NCBI RefSeq assembly: GCF_031458235.1
Contig: NZ_JAVDYB010000001.1
Location: 5,256,001 to 5,320,000, forward strand
Source of the DNA: Catenuloplanes atrovinosus
Lineage (GTDB): Bacteria > Actinomycetota > Actinomycetes > Mycobacteriales > Micromonosporaceae
Length of the DNA: 64,000 bases
Reading direction: 5' to 3'
Shown: one piece after another, positions 47,207 through 56,662 of the stretch
Numbering within the stretch: the stretch's first letter is position 1
Layout of the letters: every line of letters begins with the position of its first letter
Program-made: the position numbers and the translations under genes
The notes under the pieces: generated by a model
Databases searched by the model: none
Seen by the model: only the letters and a program-made list of their open reading frames with translations
What the model was told of the DNA's origin: nothing

Positions 47207-48145
47207 ATGACGGGACGCACGTTGATGACCGCCCTGGTCGCCGTGGTGCTGTGGGCGAACCTGCCCATGTCGCCGGTGCACCGGCCCGGCCAGGTCCGGC
47301 CGCGGCTGGCCGCCACGATCTCCGGGACGCTCGCCGGCTGCGCCACGCCGCACGAGTGCGCGCTGCGGATCGACCGGCTCTACGCGGCCAGTGCGGCATC
47401 GATGCGCGCGGCCGGGCAGCCGTACGCGTCCTGGGCCGGCCGGTCCTTCCTCGGCTTCGACCGGCGCGGCGACGGCCAGGCCGTGGAGGTCATCGGCGAC
47501 CTCGCCACCGCCGAGCGGATCACCGTGGTGGTGCCCGGCGTCGCCACCACGCTCGGCACCTTCACCGACGGGCTCGGCCACGTCACCCGGCGCGCGCCCG
47601 CGACACAGGCCCGCGCCGTGTACGACGCCGCGCTGGCCCACGACCCGGGCGCGCGCGTCGCCGTGATCGCCTGGCTCGGCTACGACCCGCCGGACGGCAT
47701 CGGCGTCTCGGCCGCGCGCGAGGAGGTCGCCCGCTCCGGCGCGCGCTCGCTCGGCGCGCTGCTCTCCGCGCTGAACCCGGACGTGCCGGTCACGCTGATC
47801 GGTCACAGCTACGGCGCTATCGTGGCGGGCTTGACCGTCCGGTCCGGCGCGCCGACCGTCACCGACGTGATCGCGCTGGGCGCGCCCGGCATCGGCGCGG
47901 AGCACGCCACCGATCTCCCGGGGGTACGGGTCTGGGCAGCCAGGGCGGACTCGGACTGGATCGGTCGGGTGCCGGCCGTGCGGCTGCTCGGTTTCGGTCA
48001 CGGCACGCCGCCGGCCGCCCCGTCGTTCGGCGCGCTGCCACTGCCGGTGTCACCCGAGACCGAGCACGACGGCTATCTCACGGCCGAATCGCCCACGCTG
48101 CCGGCCGTGGCCGCGCTCGCGCTGCCCACCGTGGCCGCGCACTAA
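47207..48145 (+). CDS. Secreted alpha/beta hydrolase, DUF1023 type
   Basis: 312 residues from ATG 47207, preceded by GAGGAGAGG. The N-terminus carries a hydrophobic export signal (LMTALVAVVLWANLPMS). The hydrolase domain has the actinobacterial DUF1023 features: RITVVVPGVATTLGTF, VAVIAWLGYDPPDGIG, the nucleophile in IGHSYGAIVAG and VIALGAPGIGAEHA; the catalytic histidine is probably EHDGYL near the end. Two cysteines near residue 47 (GCATPHECAL) may form a disulfide in the exported protein. The substrate is unknown. It is followed by a nested hairpin. Confidence 0.88.
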   Translation: MTGRTLMTALVAVVLWANLPMSPVHRPGQVRPRLAATISGTLAGCATPHECALRIDRLYAASAASMRAAGQPYASWAGRSFLGFDRRGDGQAVEVIGDLATAERITVVVPGVATTLGTFTDGLGHVTRRAPATQARAVYDAALAHDPGARVAVIAWLGYDPPDGIGVSAAREEVARSGARSLGALLSALNPDVPVTLIGHSYGAIVAGLTVRSGAPTVTDVIALGAPGIGAEHATDLPGVRVWAARADSDWIGRVPAVRLLGFGHGTPPAAPSFGALPLPVSPETEHDGYLTAESPTLPAVAALALPTVAAH

Positions 48146-48146
48146 C

Positions 48147-48225
48147 ACGTCACGATCGGGTTGCGGTGACCGTTGTCCATGATCGGACAACGGTCACCCT
48201 GCGTACCCAGGGCGCATCGTGACGT
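48147..48225 (+). terminator. Nested double hairpin
   Basis: An inner perfect 14-bp stem (48165-48178 with 48185-48198, loop ATGATC) sits inside an outer perfect 10-bp stem, ACGTCACGAT (48147-48156) with ATCGTGACGT (48216-48225). The inner stem alone is a good terminator for the hydrolase gene, but the outer arms make an unusually long cruciform of 79 bp. Confidence 0.75.
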
Positions 48226-48436
48226 ATCCCGGACATCGACGGGTTTACCCTCCCCCGTTTGCGGGAACGAGGTTTTCTGAGCTGGTGTTATGCGCGCCGG
48301 CGTCCCCTTGCCGCCGATGCGACGTCCACACGCGACACGGCCCCGGAGTTCACCGGATGGTCAAACACGGTCGTGCGTGACGGGTGTAGGGTGGCCCTCG
48401 GTTCGGGTCCGGAAACGACTGCGGGAGGTGATTGCT

Positions 48437-48490
48437 ATGCGAGATAGCGATCCCCCCAGTCATAGCCGGGCCACCCGTCAGTTCCGCTGA
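48437..48490 (+). CDS. 17-residue leader-peptide-like ORF
   Basis: ATG 48437 opens MRDSDPPSHSRATRQFR and stops at TGA. The ribosome site is unusually good for this region: GGGAGGTGA six bases before ATG. TAGGGT at 48388-48393 could be a -10 box. The peptide is polar, with four Arg and no hydrophobic part. A hairpin (48579-48610) follows, then the small membrane peptide, so it may be a leader controlling the downstream ORF. Translation is unproven. Confidence 0.5.
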   Translation: MRDSDPPSHSRATRQFR

Positions 48491-48578
48491 CGCCGCTCCC
48501 GGCGTCTCCATCCAGCGACTGACCCGGTGACCGCTTCCTGAGACTGCACGCCCCACCCCTCCGAGGGCCCGGGGCCTC

Positions 48579-48610
48579 CGTCCGTGCGCGTGTCGCGCCG
48601 CACACGGACG
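48579..48610 (+). promoter_or_regulatory. Hairpin between the two tiny ORFs
   Basis: CGTCCGTGCGCG (48579-48590) pairs with CGCACACGGACG (48599-48610) with one mismatch and an 8-base loop. Position between a peptide-like ORF and a small gene suits attenuation. Confidence 0.45.
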
Positions 48611-48682
48611 CCGGGAGCGTGTGCGCGTTTCTCTCCCCTCGCCCACCCGCCATGGGCGCGGACCATCACCGGAGACACCACC

Positions 48683-48772
48683 ATGAGCCGTTACGTAGCC
48701 CCGCTCGGCCTGATGCTCGCCACCGCCTGGGTCGTCACCCTTTTCGTCCTCGCCAGCGGCACCACCAGCTGA
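48683..48772 (+). CDS. 29-residue hydrophobic peptide
   Basis: ATG 48683 encodes MSRYVAPLGLMLATAWVV followed by a short hydrophobic run and SGTTS, then TGA. GGAG sits eight bases upstream. One membrane helix fills almost the entire peptide, as in small membrane regulatory peptides or type I toxins. It belongs to no family I know. The two-base distance from the start to a hairpin-rich leader suggests regulated expression. The region beyond has no gene for 1 kb. Confidence 0.55.
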   Translation: MSRYVAPLGLMLATAWVVTLFVLASGTTS

Positions 48773-48913
48773 TCCTCACGCCATGGGTGCGGCACCGATC
48801 GACGCTCTCGTCACGCGTACGACAACACCAGTCGGCACCCTCCGCACGCCCGCAACGACGCCCTCTTCCCGCGTGCGACGGCAATCGCTTGATCCTCTCG
48901 GCGCGCAGGCGAC

Positions 48914-49043
48914 AGCAACCACGTGGTCCCTTCGCCGCGCGCGCGAAGCAACCACGTGGCCCCATCGCCGCGCGCGAAGCAACCACGTGGCCCCATCGCC
49001 GCGCGCGCGAAGCAACCACGTGGCCCCATCGCCGCGCGCGGCG
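48914..49043. repeat. Tandem array of 31-33 bp units with CACGTG
   Basis: Four units starting AGCAACCACGTGG at 48914, 48947, 48978 and 49011, each ending in TCGCCGCGCGCG. Period differences arise from the number of CG dinucleotides. Each unit contains the palindrome CCACGTGG. No spacers intervene. Confidence 0.85.
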
Positions 49044-49437
49044 AGGGGACCAGTTGGCCTACAGCCGCGCGTGCGGTCGGGATGCGCGGCTCCGACCGCC
49101 GGCACGATCCCGTCGTGGTTGCGTCGATCGGGGATACACGAGCGATATTGCCGACGCCGAAGCTTGGCTGGCCGCTCGGCCTCCGGCCGCTCGCAGGTCA
49201 GGACGACGACCGCCGTCGGTCGCACGGTCGTCTGTTTAGGGTTTCTTTCCGCTCGGGCTCGTCCCGCGCACATCGCCTAGTTCTTCCTAGGAGGCTAGCC
49301 TCATTCCGGTGGCGATCCGCCGGGCCAGCAGGCCACCAGAACCGCGGGTGACCAGACCGCCAGACCGCCAGACCACCAAGTCGCCATATAGGCGAACCGG
49401 CATACCGGCCAACAGATTTGCGGTGCAGGCGGCAGAG

Positions 49438-49566
49438 CGGCCGGCGCGCGGCAGGCGGCCGGCGCGCGGCAGGCGGCCGGCGCGCGGCAGGCGGCAGGCG
49501 GCCGGCGGGCACGGCCGGCGGGCACGGCCGGCGGGCACGGCCGGCGGGCACGGCCGGCGGGCACGG
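49438..49566. repeat. Two abutting minisatellites (18 bp x3, 13 bp x5)
   Basis: Three identical 18-bp units (CGGCCGGCGCGCGGCAGG) from 49438 to 49491, a partial unit, then five identical 13-bp units (CCGGCGGGCACGG) from 49502 to 49566. Perfect identity implies recent slippage. Confidence 0.95.
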
Positions 49567-49770
49567 CCGGAAAGCTTCGAACCGCCAATCTGCGGGAGTC
49601 GCAGGAGCGGCAGGCGGGAAATGCCAAGGCGCCAGGCCGCCAGAGCTACAGACCGGCAGACATGAGGCCGCCCAGGAACGCCGCCACAGAATGCCGCCCG
49701 AGAATCAGGCCGGCAGACCGCCGGACCGCAAAAGGCCGATCGGCAGGCTGAAGGCGGGGCGGAACGAGAG

Positions 49771-49810
49771 CACGGTGCCTCCGGCGCCCGAGCGGCGTGG
49801 GGGCACCGTG
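49771..49810 (-). terminator. Terminator of the moxR-DUF58-VWA operon
   Basis: CACGGTGCC (49771-49779) pairs with GGCACCGTG (49802-49810), with further GC pairing inside, 18 bases past the VWA stop on the minus strand. Confidence 0.65.
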
Positions 49811-49828
49811 GACGGGTGGCCGGGGAGG

Positions 49829-50779
49829 TTACGGGAGGCGGGAGGACCAGAGGAGGCTGCAGACGGCGGCGACCAGGCCGAGGAGGAGGGCGAAGCCGGC
49901 GTACCACTGGGTGACCTCGCGAGGTTCGATGCGGTAGCCGATGGAGCTGCCCATGTCCTCGTAGACCTGCTTCAGCTCGGTGACCGAGGCGGCCTCGTAG
50001 AAGTAGCCCTTCGTGGCCTCGGCGAGTTGGGCCAGTGAATACCGGTCGACCGGGACGGGCTGGAGGTCGCCGCCGATGTCGACGATGCCGCTGTCGGTGC
50101 CGAAGGCGATGGTGGAGACCGGGACGTTGGCGGCGACGGCGGCGGAGCCGGCCTCCTCGATGGAGCGGCCGGAGGTGCGGTAGCCGTCGGAGAGCAGCAC
50201 GATTCTGGCGGGGGGTGCGCCGTCGGCGCCGTCGGCGGGGACGGAGCGGATGGCGTCGAGGGAGGTGAAGACGGCCTCGCCGGTGGCGGTGGCCTCGGCG
50301 AGCGTGAGGCCGTCGATCGCGGAGATCACCGAGGAGCGGTCCTTGGTGGGGGCGACCAGGACGTTCGCGGACTTGGCGAAGGAGACCAGGCCCACGTTGA
50401 ACGACTCGGGCAGTTCGCCGACGAACTGCTTCGCGGCGACCTGCGCGGCCTCCAGGCGGTTCGGTGCCACGTCGTCGGCCTGCATGGAGAGGGAGACGTC
50501 CATGGCGAGGATGATGGTGGCCCGCTCCAGCGGCTTCTCCGTGTCGACCGACGGGCGGCCCATGCCGAGCGCGAGCGTGAGCAGCGCCAGCAGGAACGCG
50601 GTGGGGCCGATGTGCTTGCGCCAGCCGAGCCCCTTGGGCGCGAGCGTGCGCAGCAGCTCCACGTTGCTGAAGCGCACCGCGACCGTGCTCTTGCGCAGTT
50701 GCCGCCACACGTAGGCGCCCGCGGTCGCGAGCACGGGCAGGAGCAGCAGCAGCCAGTACGGTTCCAGGAATCGAATCAT
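49829..50779 (-). CDS. VWA-domain membrane protein (BatA-like)
   Basis: 316 residues from ATG 50779, overlapping the DUF58 stop by four bases (ATGA). Layout: N-terminal helix (LEPYWLLLLLPVLATAGAYVW), second helix (HIGPTAFLLALLTLALGMG), a von Willebrand A domain with MIDAS motif DVSLSMQADD, and a C-terminal helix (WYAGFALLLGLVAAVCSLLW). This is the BatA/aerotolerance layout. VWA proteins with MoxR ATPases and DUF58 proteins act as metal-dependent chaperones or stress factors at the membrane. Last gene of the operon, followed by a terminator. Confidence 0.93.
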   Translation of the reverse strand: MIRFLEPYWLLLLLPVLATAGAYVWRQLRKSTVAVRFSNVELLRTLAPKGLGWRKHIGPTAFLLALLTLALGMGRPSVDTEKPLERATIILAMDVSLSMQADDVAPNRLEAAQVAAKQFVGELPESFNVGLVSFAKSANVLVAPTKDRSSVISAIDGLTLAEATATGEAVFTSLDAIRSVPADGADGAPPARIVLLSDGYRTSGRSIEEAGSAAVAANVPVSTIAFGTDSGIVDIGGDLQPVPVDRYSLAQLAEATKGYFYEAASVTELKQVYEDMGSSIGYRIEPREVTQWYAGFALLLGLVAAVCSLLWSSRLP

Positions 50780-51696
50780 CGCGTCGTCCCTCGGGTCCGG
50801 GCGTGCCGCTGGGCGGCGACGAAGCGGACCATGTCGAGCAGCCAGTCGGAATCGGTGCGCAGCCGGAGGTGGGCCGCGCCGGCGCCGCGGAGCGCGGACG
50901 CGATGGCCGCGCGCTGGGCGGCGGCTCCCTCCGCGTACCGCCGGCGCAGTTTGGGGTCTGAGGTCTGGACCTCGTGCACGGCACCGCTCTCCGGGTCGAC
51001 CACGGCGAGCACGCCGACGTCGGGCAGTTCGAGCTCGCGCGGATCGACGATCTCGATCGCCAGCACGTCGTGCCGCACCGCGAGCTTCTTCACCGGCCGG
51101 ACCCAGGTGGACGGGTCGGACATGAAATCGGAGATGATCACCGCGACGCCACGGCGGCGGGGCGGCTTGTTGAGCAGGTCGACCAGTTCGCCGAGGGACG
51201 AGCGGCCGGGCGCGCTGGGCAGCGCGGCGACGCGCCGGAGCAGGCCCTGCGCCTCCTTGCGGCCGGGCCGCGCCGGGATGCGCTCGGTGCTGCCGCCGGT
51301 GCCGACGACGGCGCCGAGCCGGTTGCCGCCGCGGACCGTGAGGTGGCCGACCGCGGCGACGGCCGCGACCGCGAGGTCGCGCTTGAGCCAGCGCGCGGTG
51401 CCGAAGTCGAGGCTCGCGGAGAGGTCCAGCGCGATCCACGTCTCCAGCTCGCGGTCGGCGACCGTGCGGCGCACGTGCGCCACCGTGGTGCGCGCGGTGA
51501 CCGGCCAGTCCATCCGGCGTACGTCGTCGCCGGGCGTGTACTCCCGGGACTCGCCGGCCTCGGTGCCGGGACCGGGCAGCAGGCCGGCGTAGTCGCCCTG
51601 CAGCAGGCCGTCGAGTTTCCGGGTGACCAGCAGCTGCAGTCGCGAGAGGACCGCTTCGGATCGCGTCGACTCGGCCGGCGCGAAGCCCCGGATCAT
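50776..51696 (-). CDS. DUF58 domain protein
   Basis: 306 residues from ATG 51696, preceded by AGGTGATC. The DUF58 signature is clear: REYTPGDDVRRMDWPVTARTT, then a VWA-like half (WIALDLSASLDFGT, GRSSLGELVDLLN, VAVIISDFM). It lacks the N-terminal membrane helices of longer DUF58 proteins, so it is cytosolic. It lies between moxR (4-bp gap) and the VWA gene (4-bp overlap), the normal MoxR operon order. Confidence 0.93.
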   Translation of the reverse strand: MIRGFAPAESTRSEAVLSRLQLLVTRKLDGLLQGDYAGLLPGPGTEAGESREYTPGDDVRRMDWPVTARTTVAHVRRTVADRELETWIALDLSASLDFGTARWLKRDLAVAAVAAVGHLTVRGGNRLGAVVGTGGSTERIPARPGRKEAQGLLRRVAALPSAPGRSSLGELVDLLNKPPRRRGVAVIISDFMSDPSTWVRPVKKLAVRHDVLAIEIVDPRELELPDVGVLAVVDPESGAVHEVQTSDPKLRRRYAEGAAAQRAAIASALRGAGAAHLRLRTDSDWLLDMVRFVAAQRHARTRGTTR

Positions 51697-51700
51697 CCGA

Positions 51701-52813
<1,113 letters not shown>

Positions 52814-53110
52814 CGGTCCTCCACAACGTGGGACTACGGGTTTCTCTTTGATCAAAGGCTAGTCCGCGGGACACACCAAGCGTGACACGTCCCGATTCCG
52901 GCCGCTTCAGACAACCACACTTGCCTGACACGGAGCTGGGAGTACGCCGGGAGTACGTCGAGTCCCGCGGAGGGTGGGTGGACAGGTGCCACGGTCCCGT
53001 GTGTACCATTTCAGCCGTCGCCGGGCGGCTTCCCCCGTGGCCGCCCGGCGACCCATCAGACGCACCGTGCCCCGCCGGGCTTCAGGTGTCGCACCCGACG
53101 CGGGGGTCCC
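52814..53110. promoter_or_regulatory. Divergent region with direct repeat and strong hairpin
   Basis: 297 bp between moxR (minus) and the small zinc-type gene (plus), without a gene. It has a tandem repeat GGGAGTACG (52938-52946 and 52949-52957) and a perfect 13-bp hairpin (53017-53029 with 53040-53052, 10-base loop). The hairpin lies 58 bases before ATG 53111 and could be an attenuator in the plus-strand leader. Confidence 0.5.
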
Positions 53111-53305
53111 ATGACAGCGCCCGAGGAACCCATCTGTTCGGCCAAGGGCTGCAAAGCGCCCGCGACCTGGCGGCTGTTGTGGAACAATCCCGCGCTGCAC
53201 CCGCCGGACCGCCGCAAGACGTGGCTGGCCTGCGACGATCACCGCGAGCACCTGTCCACCTTCCTCGACGCCCGCCGCTTCCTCCGCGACGTCGAGCCGT
53301 TCTGA
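53111..53305 (+). CDS. Small conserved Cys/His protein
   Basis: 64 residues. C9, C14, C41 and H44 (ICSAKGCKAP and LACDDHREHL) form a compact CxxxxC...CxxH set, as in small treble-clef zinc sites. Similar short proteins occur across actinobacteria, sometimes labelled acetone carboxylase, a label the length makes untenable. The function is unknown. It starts 79 bp upstream of the PH-domain pair on the same strand and may be cotranscribed with it. Confidence 0.8.
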   Translation: MTAPEEPICSAKGCKAPATWRLLWNNPALHPPDRRKTWLACDDHREHLSTFLDARRFLRDVEPF

Positions 53306-53384
53306 CCCGTTCCGGCCAGTGACGCCGGGAACGCGGGGCGCTTCGGGCGCGACGCGCGTGGGCGCGGCGACTACCGTGGATGCC

Positions 53385-53915
53385 GTGACTGAGACGCCCG
53401 CACCCCCGGACAGCGGCGAGGTTCGCATCAACGCGCTGGAGCCCTGGCCGGACACGGTCGAGTGGAAGCCGGTGTCCCCCAGCCTGATCCGGGTCGAGTT
53501 GGTGCGCCTGGCGATCTGGCTGGTCATCCTGCTGGCCGCGCTGATCACCGGCTGGCTGCTGGTCGGCCACTGGCTGTTCGGCGCCGGCGTCGGGCTGGTG
53601 CTCCTCTTCGGCGCGTGGCGCGCGTTCGTGATCGGCCGGGCGGTGCGCGCCTGGGGCTACGCGGAGCGCGAGCGCGACCTGCTGGTGCGGCACGGGCTGC
53701 TGGTGCGCCGGCTGTCCATCGTGCCCTATGCGCGGATGCAGTTCGTGGACGTGACCGCCGGCCCGCTGGAGCGCTCGTTCAACCTGGCCACCGTGCAGCT
53801 GCACACGGCCGCCGCGGCCAGCGACGCGAAGGTGCCGGGCCTGCGGCCGGCCGAGGCGTCCCGGCTGCGCGACCGGCTGACCGCGCTGGGCGCCGACCGC
53901 GCCGAGGGCCTGTGA
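53385..53915 (+). CDS. PH-domain membrane protein, YdbS-like
   Basis: 176 residues from GTG 53385 (VTETPAPPDSG). Two helices (about 40-60 and 65-82) precede one bacterial PH domain (bPH2) with LLVRHGLLVRRLSIVPYARMQFVDVTAGPLERSF, the family's repeated block. YdbS/YdbT pairs form a membrane complex in Bacillus associated with peptide-antibiotic resistance. The YdbT-like gene begins one base after its stop, so they are certainly paired. Confidence 0.92.
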   Translation: MTETPAPPDSGEVRINALEPWPDTVEWKPVSPSLIRVELVRLAIWLVILLAALITGWLLVGHWLFGAGVGLVLLFGAWRAFVIGRAVRAWGYAERERDLLVRHGLLVRRLSIVPYARMQFVDVTAGPLERSFNLATVQLHTAAAASDAKVPGLRPAEASRLRDRLTALGADRAEGL

Positions 53916-53916
53916 C

Positions 53917-55329
53917 ATGACGGAGGTCGTCCCGGACCCGCCGCGGCAGCGGCTGCACCCGCTGAGCCCGCTGCTGAACGGCGCCCGCACGCTCGTGGTC
54001 ATCATCGGCGCGGTCTCGCTGTCGCAGATCAACGAGTTCGGCTGGGAGCGCTTCGCGCTCACGTTCGCCGTGATCGCGGCCGGCATCGTGGTGTTCTCGC
54101 TGATCAACTGGTGGAACACCGGTTACCACGTGGTCGGCCGCGAACTGCGCATCCACGAGGGCCTGTTCTGGCGGCGCACGCGCGCGATCCCGCTGGAGCG
54201 GCTGCAGACCGTGGAGGTGCGGCGCCCGCTGCTGGCGCAGCTGACCGGCCTGGCCGAGCTGCGGCTGGAGGTGGTCGGCGGCGGCAAGACCGAGGCTCCG
54301 CTGGCGTTCCTCACGGTCGCGGACGCGGAGGCGCTGCAGGAGCGCCTGGTGCGCCTCTCCGGGCCACAGGCCCGCGAACAACAGGCCGCCGAGGGTACGG
54401 CGCCGGACGGCACGGCCGCGCCCGGCGCGGAGGCCACGGAGTCCACGGAGGCCGCCCCCGCGGCGTACCCCGGAAGGGACTCGGGTTTTCCGCTGCACGC
54501 GGTGCGCAACGCGGACCTGGTGCTGAGTCAGGTGCTCACGCCGCAGACGTTCTTCCTGCCGCTGGGCGTGGCGTCGGTGCTCGCGCAGTTCAGCTTCGTG
54601 GGCGAGTTCAATCCGGTCGCGATCTTCTCCACGCTCGCGGCGGTCGGCGGCGTCATGCTGGCGCCGGCCCGCCGGGTGCTCAACGACTGGAGCTTCCGCC
54701 TCTCCGACGTGCCGCTCAGCGGCGAGGGCCGGGGCCTGCGGATGGCGTACGGGCTGCTGGAGACGCGCAACCAGACCGTGCCGCTGCACCGGCTGCAGGC
54801 CGTCACCGTCACCTGGCCGCTGCTCTGGCGGGCCAAGCGCTGGCTGCGCGTGCGCTTCTCGGTGGCCGGCGTCGCGGGTCCGGCCGACGGCAACGAGCAG
54901 CAGTCCGACCGGCTGCTCCCGGTCGGCGACCCGGAGACCGGGCGCCGGCTGGTCGCGCTCGCGATGCCGGGCCTGGACCTGTTCACCGTGCGCGTCGCGC
55001 CGCCGCCGCCGCGGGTGCGGTGGCTGCACCCGTTCGCCTGGTCGCGGATGGGCGTGGGGCTGAACGCACGCGTGTTCACCGTGACGAAGGGCGTGGTCAC
55101 GCGCGAGTTGGTGGCGGTGCCGTACACCCGGATTCAGAGCGTGCGCGTGGTGCAGGGACCGCTGCAGCGGCGCCTGCGGCTGGCCACCGTGCACGTCGAC
55201 ACCGCGGGCGGCGGCGGGGCGGAGGCGCCGGACCGCGACATCCACGAGGCGTGGGCGCTGGCCGCCGCGCTCACCGCCCGCGCGCACGCGGCCCAGGCCG
55301 CGCCGGCCGCCCAGCCTGCGGCGATGTGA
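53917..55329 (+). CDS. Multi-PH-domain membrane protein, YdbT-like
   Basis: 470 residues. Helices near 28-45 and 48-65 precede a first bPH2 domain (HEGLFWRRTRAIPLERLQTVEVRRPLLAQ), an Ala/Pro/Thr-rich linker (about 150-185), a second helix pair (VASVLAQFSFVG and ATLAAVGGVML) with a second bPH2 (LLETRNQTVPLHRLQAVTVTWPLLW), and a third bPH2 at the end (TVTKGVVTRELVAVPYTRIQSVRVV). It partners the YdbS-like protein encoded just upstream. Role in membrane protection is inference from Bacillus. Confidence 0.93.
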   Translation: MTEVVPDPPRQRLHPLSPLLNGARTLVVIIGAVSLSQINEFGWERFALTFAVIAAGIVVFSLINWWNTGYHVVGRELRIHEGLFWRRTRAIPLERLQTVEVRRPLLAQLTGLAELRLEVVGGGKTEAPLAFLTVADAEALQERLVRLSGPQAREQQAAEGTAPDGTAAPGAEATESTEAAPAAYPGRDSGFPLHAVRNADLVLSQVLTPQTFFLPLGVASVLAQFSFVGEFNPVAIFSTLAAVGGVMLAPARRVLNDWSFRLSDVPLSGEGRGLRMAYGLLETRNQTVPLHRLQAVTVTWPLLWRAKRWLRVRFSVAGVAGPADGNEQQSDRLLPVGDPETGRRLVALAMPGLDLFTVRVAPPPPRVRWLHPFAWSRMGVGLNARVFTVTKGVVTRELVAVPYTRIQSVRVVQGPLQRRLRLATVHVDTAGGGGAEAPDRDIHEAWALAAALTARAHAAQAAPAAQPAAM

Positions 55330-55382
55330 TCTTGACATAGCCTGCACGGCGCCTGGGTGCGCTCTGCGCATAGGCTGTGGCC

Positions 55383-55802
55383 ATGGAAGAGCAGCCGGCA
55401 CCGGTCCTCGCCCCCGGCCTGACCGCCCGCGTCGAGCTGGCGGTCGGCGACTCCGACACCGCGCAGGCGCTCGGCTCCGGCGACGTGCCGGTGCTGGCCA
55501 CACCGCGGGTGCTGGCGCTGGCCGAGACCGCCACGGTGGCCGCGACCGCCCGGCAGATGCCGAGCGGCATGACCACGGTCGGCGTCCGGGTCGAGCTGGC
55601 GCACCTGGCGGCCACGCCGATCGGCCGCACCGTCGCCGCGCAGGCCACGCTCGCCGAGGTCGACGCCCGCCGGCTGGTGTTCGAGGTGCACGTCACGGAG
55701 GTCGCCGACGTGCCGTACGAGCAGCGCCGGGTGGTCGCGGAGGGCCGCGTCGAGCGGATGCTGGTCGACCGGCAGCGCTTCCTGTCCAAGGCGTTCGACT
55801 GA
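55383..55802 (+). CDS. FlK-like hotdog thioesterase
   Basis: 139 residues from ATG 55383 (MEEQPAPVLAPG); GTG 55377 is in frame. There is no ribosome site, but CATAGGCT seven bases upstream could be a -10 box, giving a leaderless message. The hotdog fold of the fluoroacetyl-CoA thioesterase type is clear, with T40, E48 and H74 at the same spacing as the FlK catalytic triad T42/E50/H76. Fluoroacetate is unlikely as natural substrate; general acyl-CoA thioester clearance is likelier. A metallo-hydrolase gene follows in 10 bp. Confidence 0.88.
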   Translation: MEEQPAPVLAPGLTARVELAVGDSDTAQALGSGDVPVLATPRVLALAETATVAATARQMPSGMTTVGVRVELAHLAATPIGRTVAAQATLAEVDARRLVFEVHVTEVADVPYEQRRVVAEGRVERMLVDRQRFLSKAFD

Positions 55803-55812
55803 AAGGGCATCC

Positions 55813-56655
55813 GTGAGGTTCGTTGAGGTCGCCGACCGCGTCTACGTGCTCCGCTACCCCATCCTGGACGTCAACTCGACGCTGATCGTCGGGGACGGCG
55901 AGGCGCTGCTCGTCGACACGCTCGCCACCGGCCGCCAGGCCGCCGACCTGGGCGAGGCCGCGCGTGCCATCACCAGCTTCCCGTGGGCGCTGGTGAACAC
56001 GCACCACCACTTCGACCACTGCTTCGGCAACGCCGCGCTGGCCGATCCGATCCGCCCGGTCTGGGCGCACGAGGAGGCGAACCGGCTGCTGCTGGAGACC
56101 GCGGAGGCGCAGCGCGCCGAGTGGATCGCGCGCTGGTCGGAGAGCGACCCGGTGCACGCGGAGGACCTGGCCCGGGTGGAGGTGCGCGGCGCCAGCGACA
56201 CGTTCGCCCAGGACATCCCGCTGGACCTCGGCGGCCGGCTGGTCCACCTGCGCCACCTCGGCCACGGCCACACCGCCGGCGACATCGTGGTGCACGTGCC
56301 GGACGCGGGCGTGGTCGTCGCCGGCGACCTGGTCGAGGAGTCCGCCGCCCCGTCGTACGGTGACGACTCGTACCCGCTGCACTGGCCGGAGACGGTCGCC
56401 GCGCTGCTCCGTCTCGACCCGCTGACCACGATCGTGCCCGGCCACGGCGCGCCGGTCGACCCGGCGTTCGTCAAGGCCCAGCACGAGGACCTGACCACGG
56501 TCGAGTGGACGCTCCGCGAGGCCTACGGCGACGGCGCCCCGGTCGAGGACGCGGTCCGCGCGGTCCTGGAGAAGTCCTCCCTCGCGCTCACCGACACGGC
56601 CGCGCGCTCGGCCGTCCGCCGCGCCTACGCCGACCTCTCCGGCACCACGTCCTGA
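55813..56655 (+). CDS. Metallo-beta-lactamase-fold hydrolase
   Basis: 280 residues from GTG 55813 behind AAAGGG. Zinc ligands H64, H66, D68 and H69 (THHHFDHCFG), then HLGHGHTAGDI, AGDLVEE and PGHGAPVD are all present, so it is likely active. The family includes lactonases, glyoxalase II and sulfatases. It lacks a signal peptide. It is coupled by proximity to the thioesterase gene, so an acyl-CoA or thioester-related hydrolysis is plausible. It is convergent with the SOD-like gene, seven bases apart. Confidence 0.92.
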   Translation: MRFVEVADRVYVLRYPILDVNSTLIVGDGEALLVDTLATGRQAADLGEAARAITSFPWALVNTHHHFDHCFGNAALADPIRPVWAHEEANRLLLETAEAQRAEWIARWSESDPVHAEDLARVEVRGASDTFAQDIPLDLGGRLVHLRHLGHGHTAGDIVVHVPDAGVVVAGDLVEESAAPSYGDDSYPLHWPETVAALLRLDPLTTIVPGHGAPVDPAFVKAQHEDLTTVEWTLREAYGDGAPVEDAVRAVLEKSSLALTDTAARSAVRRAYADLSGTTS

Positions 56656-56662
56656 CTCGGCG

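Larger units (their letters stand above)
48773..49828. other. Gene-free, repeat-rich kilobase
   Basis: About 1 kb without a convincing gene. All open frames are low-complexity Arg/Ala/Pro products of repetitive DNA. It holds a 31-33 bp tandem array, 18-bp and 13-bp arrays, a CTAG-rich inverted patch around 49261-49287 (CCTAGGAGGCTAG) and many CCGCCAGAC/GGCCGGCAGAC words in 49330-49740. It may be decayed DNA or a recombination-prone spacer. Confidence 0.6.

Noticed and set aside
48914-49043. CRISPR array at the 31-33 bp repeats
   Set aside because: Units abut without unique spacers, and no cas gene is in the window.
48773-49828. Transposon or IS remnant in the repeat-rich kilobase
   Set aside because: No terminal inverted repeats, target duplications or transposase motifs were recognised; the repeats look like slippage products.
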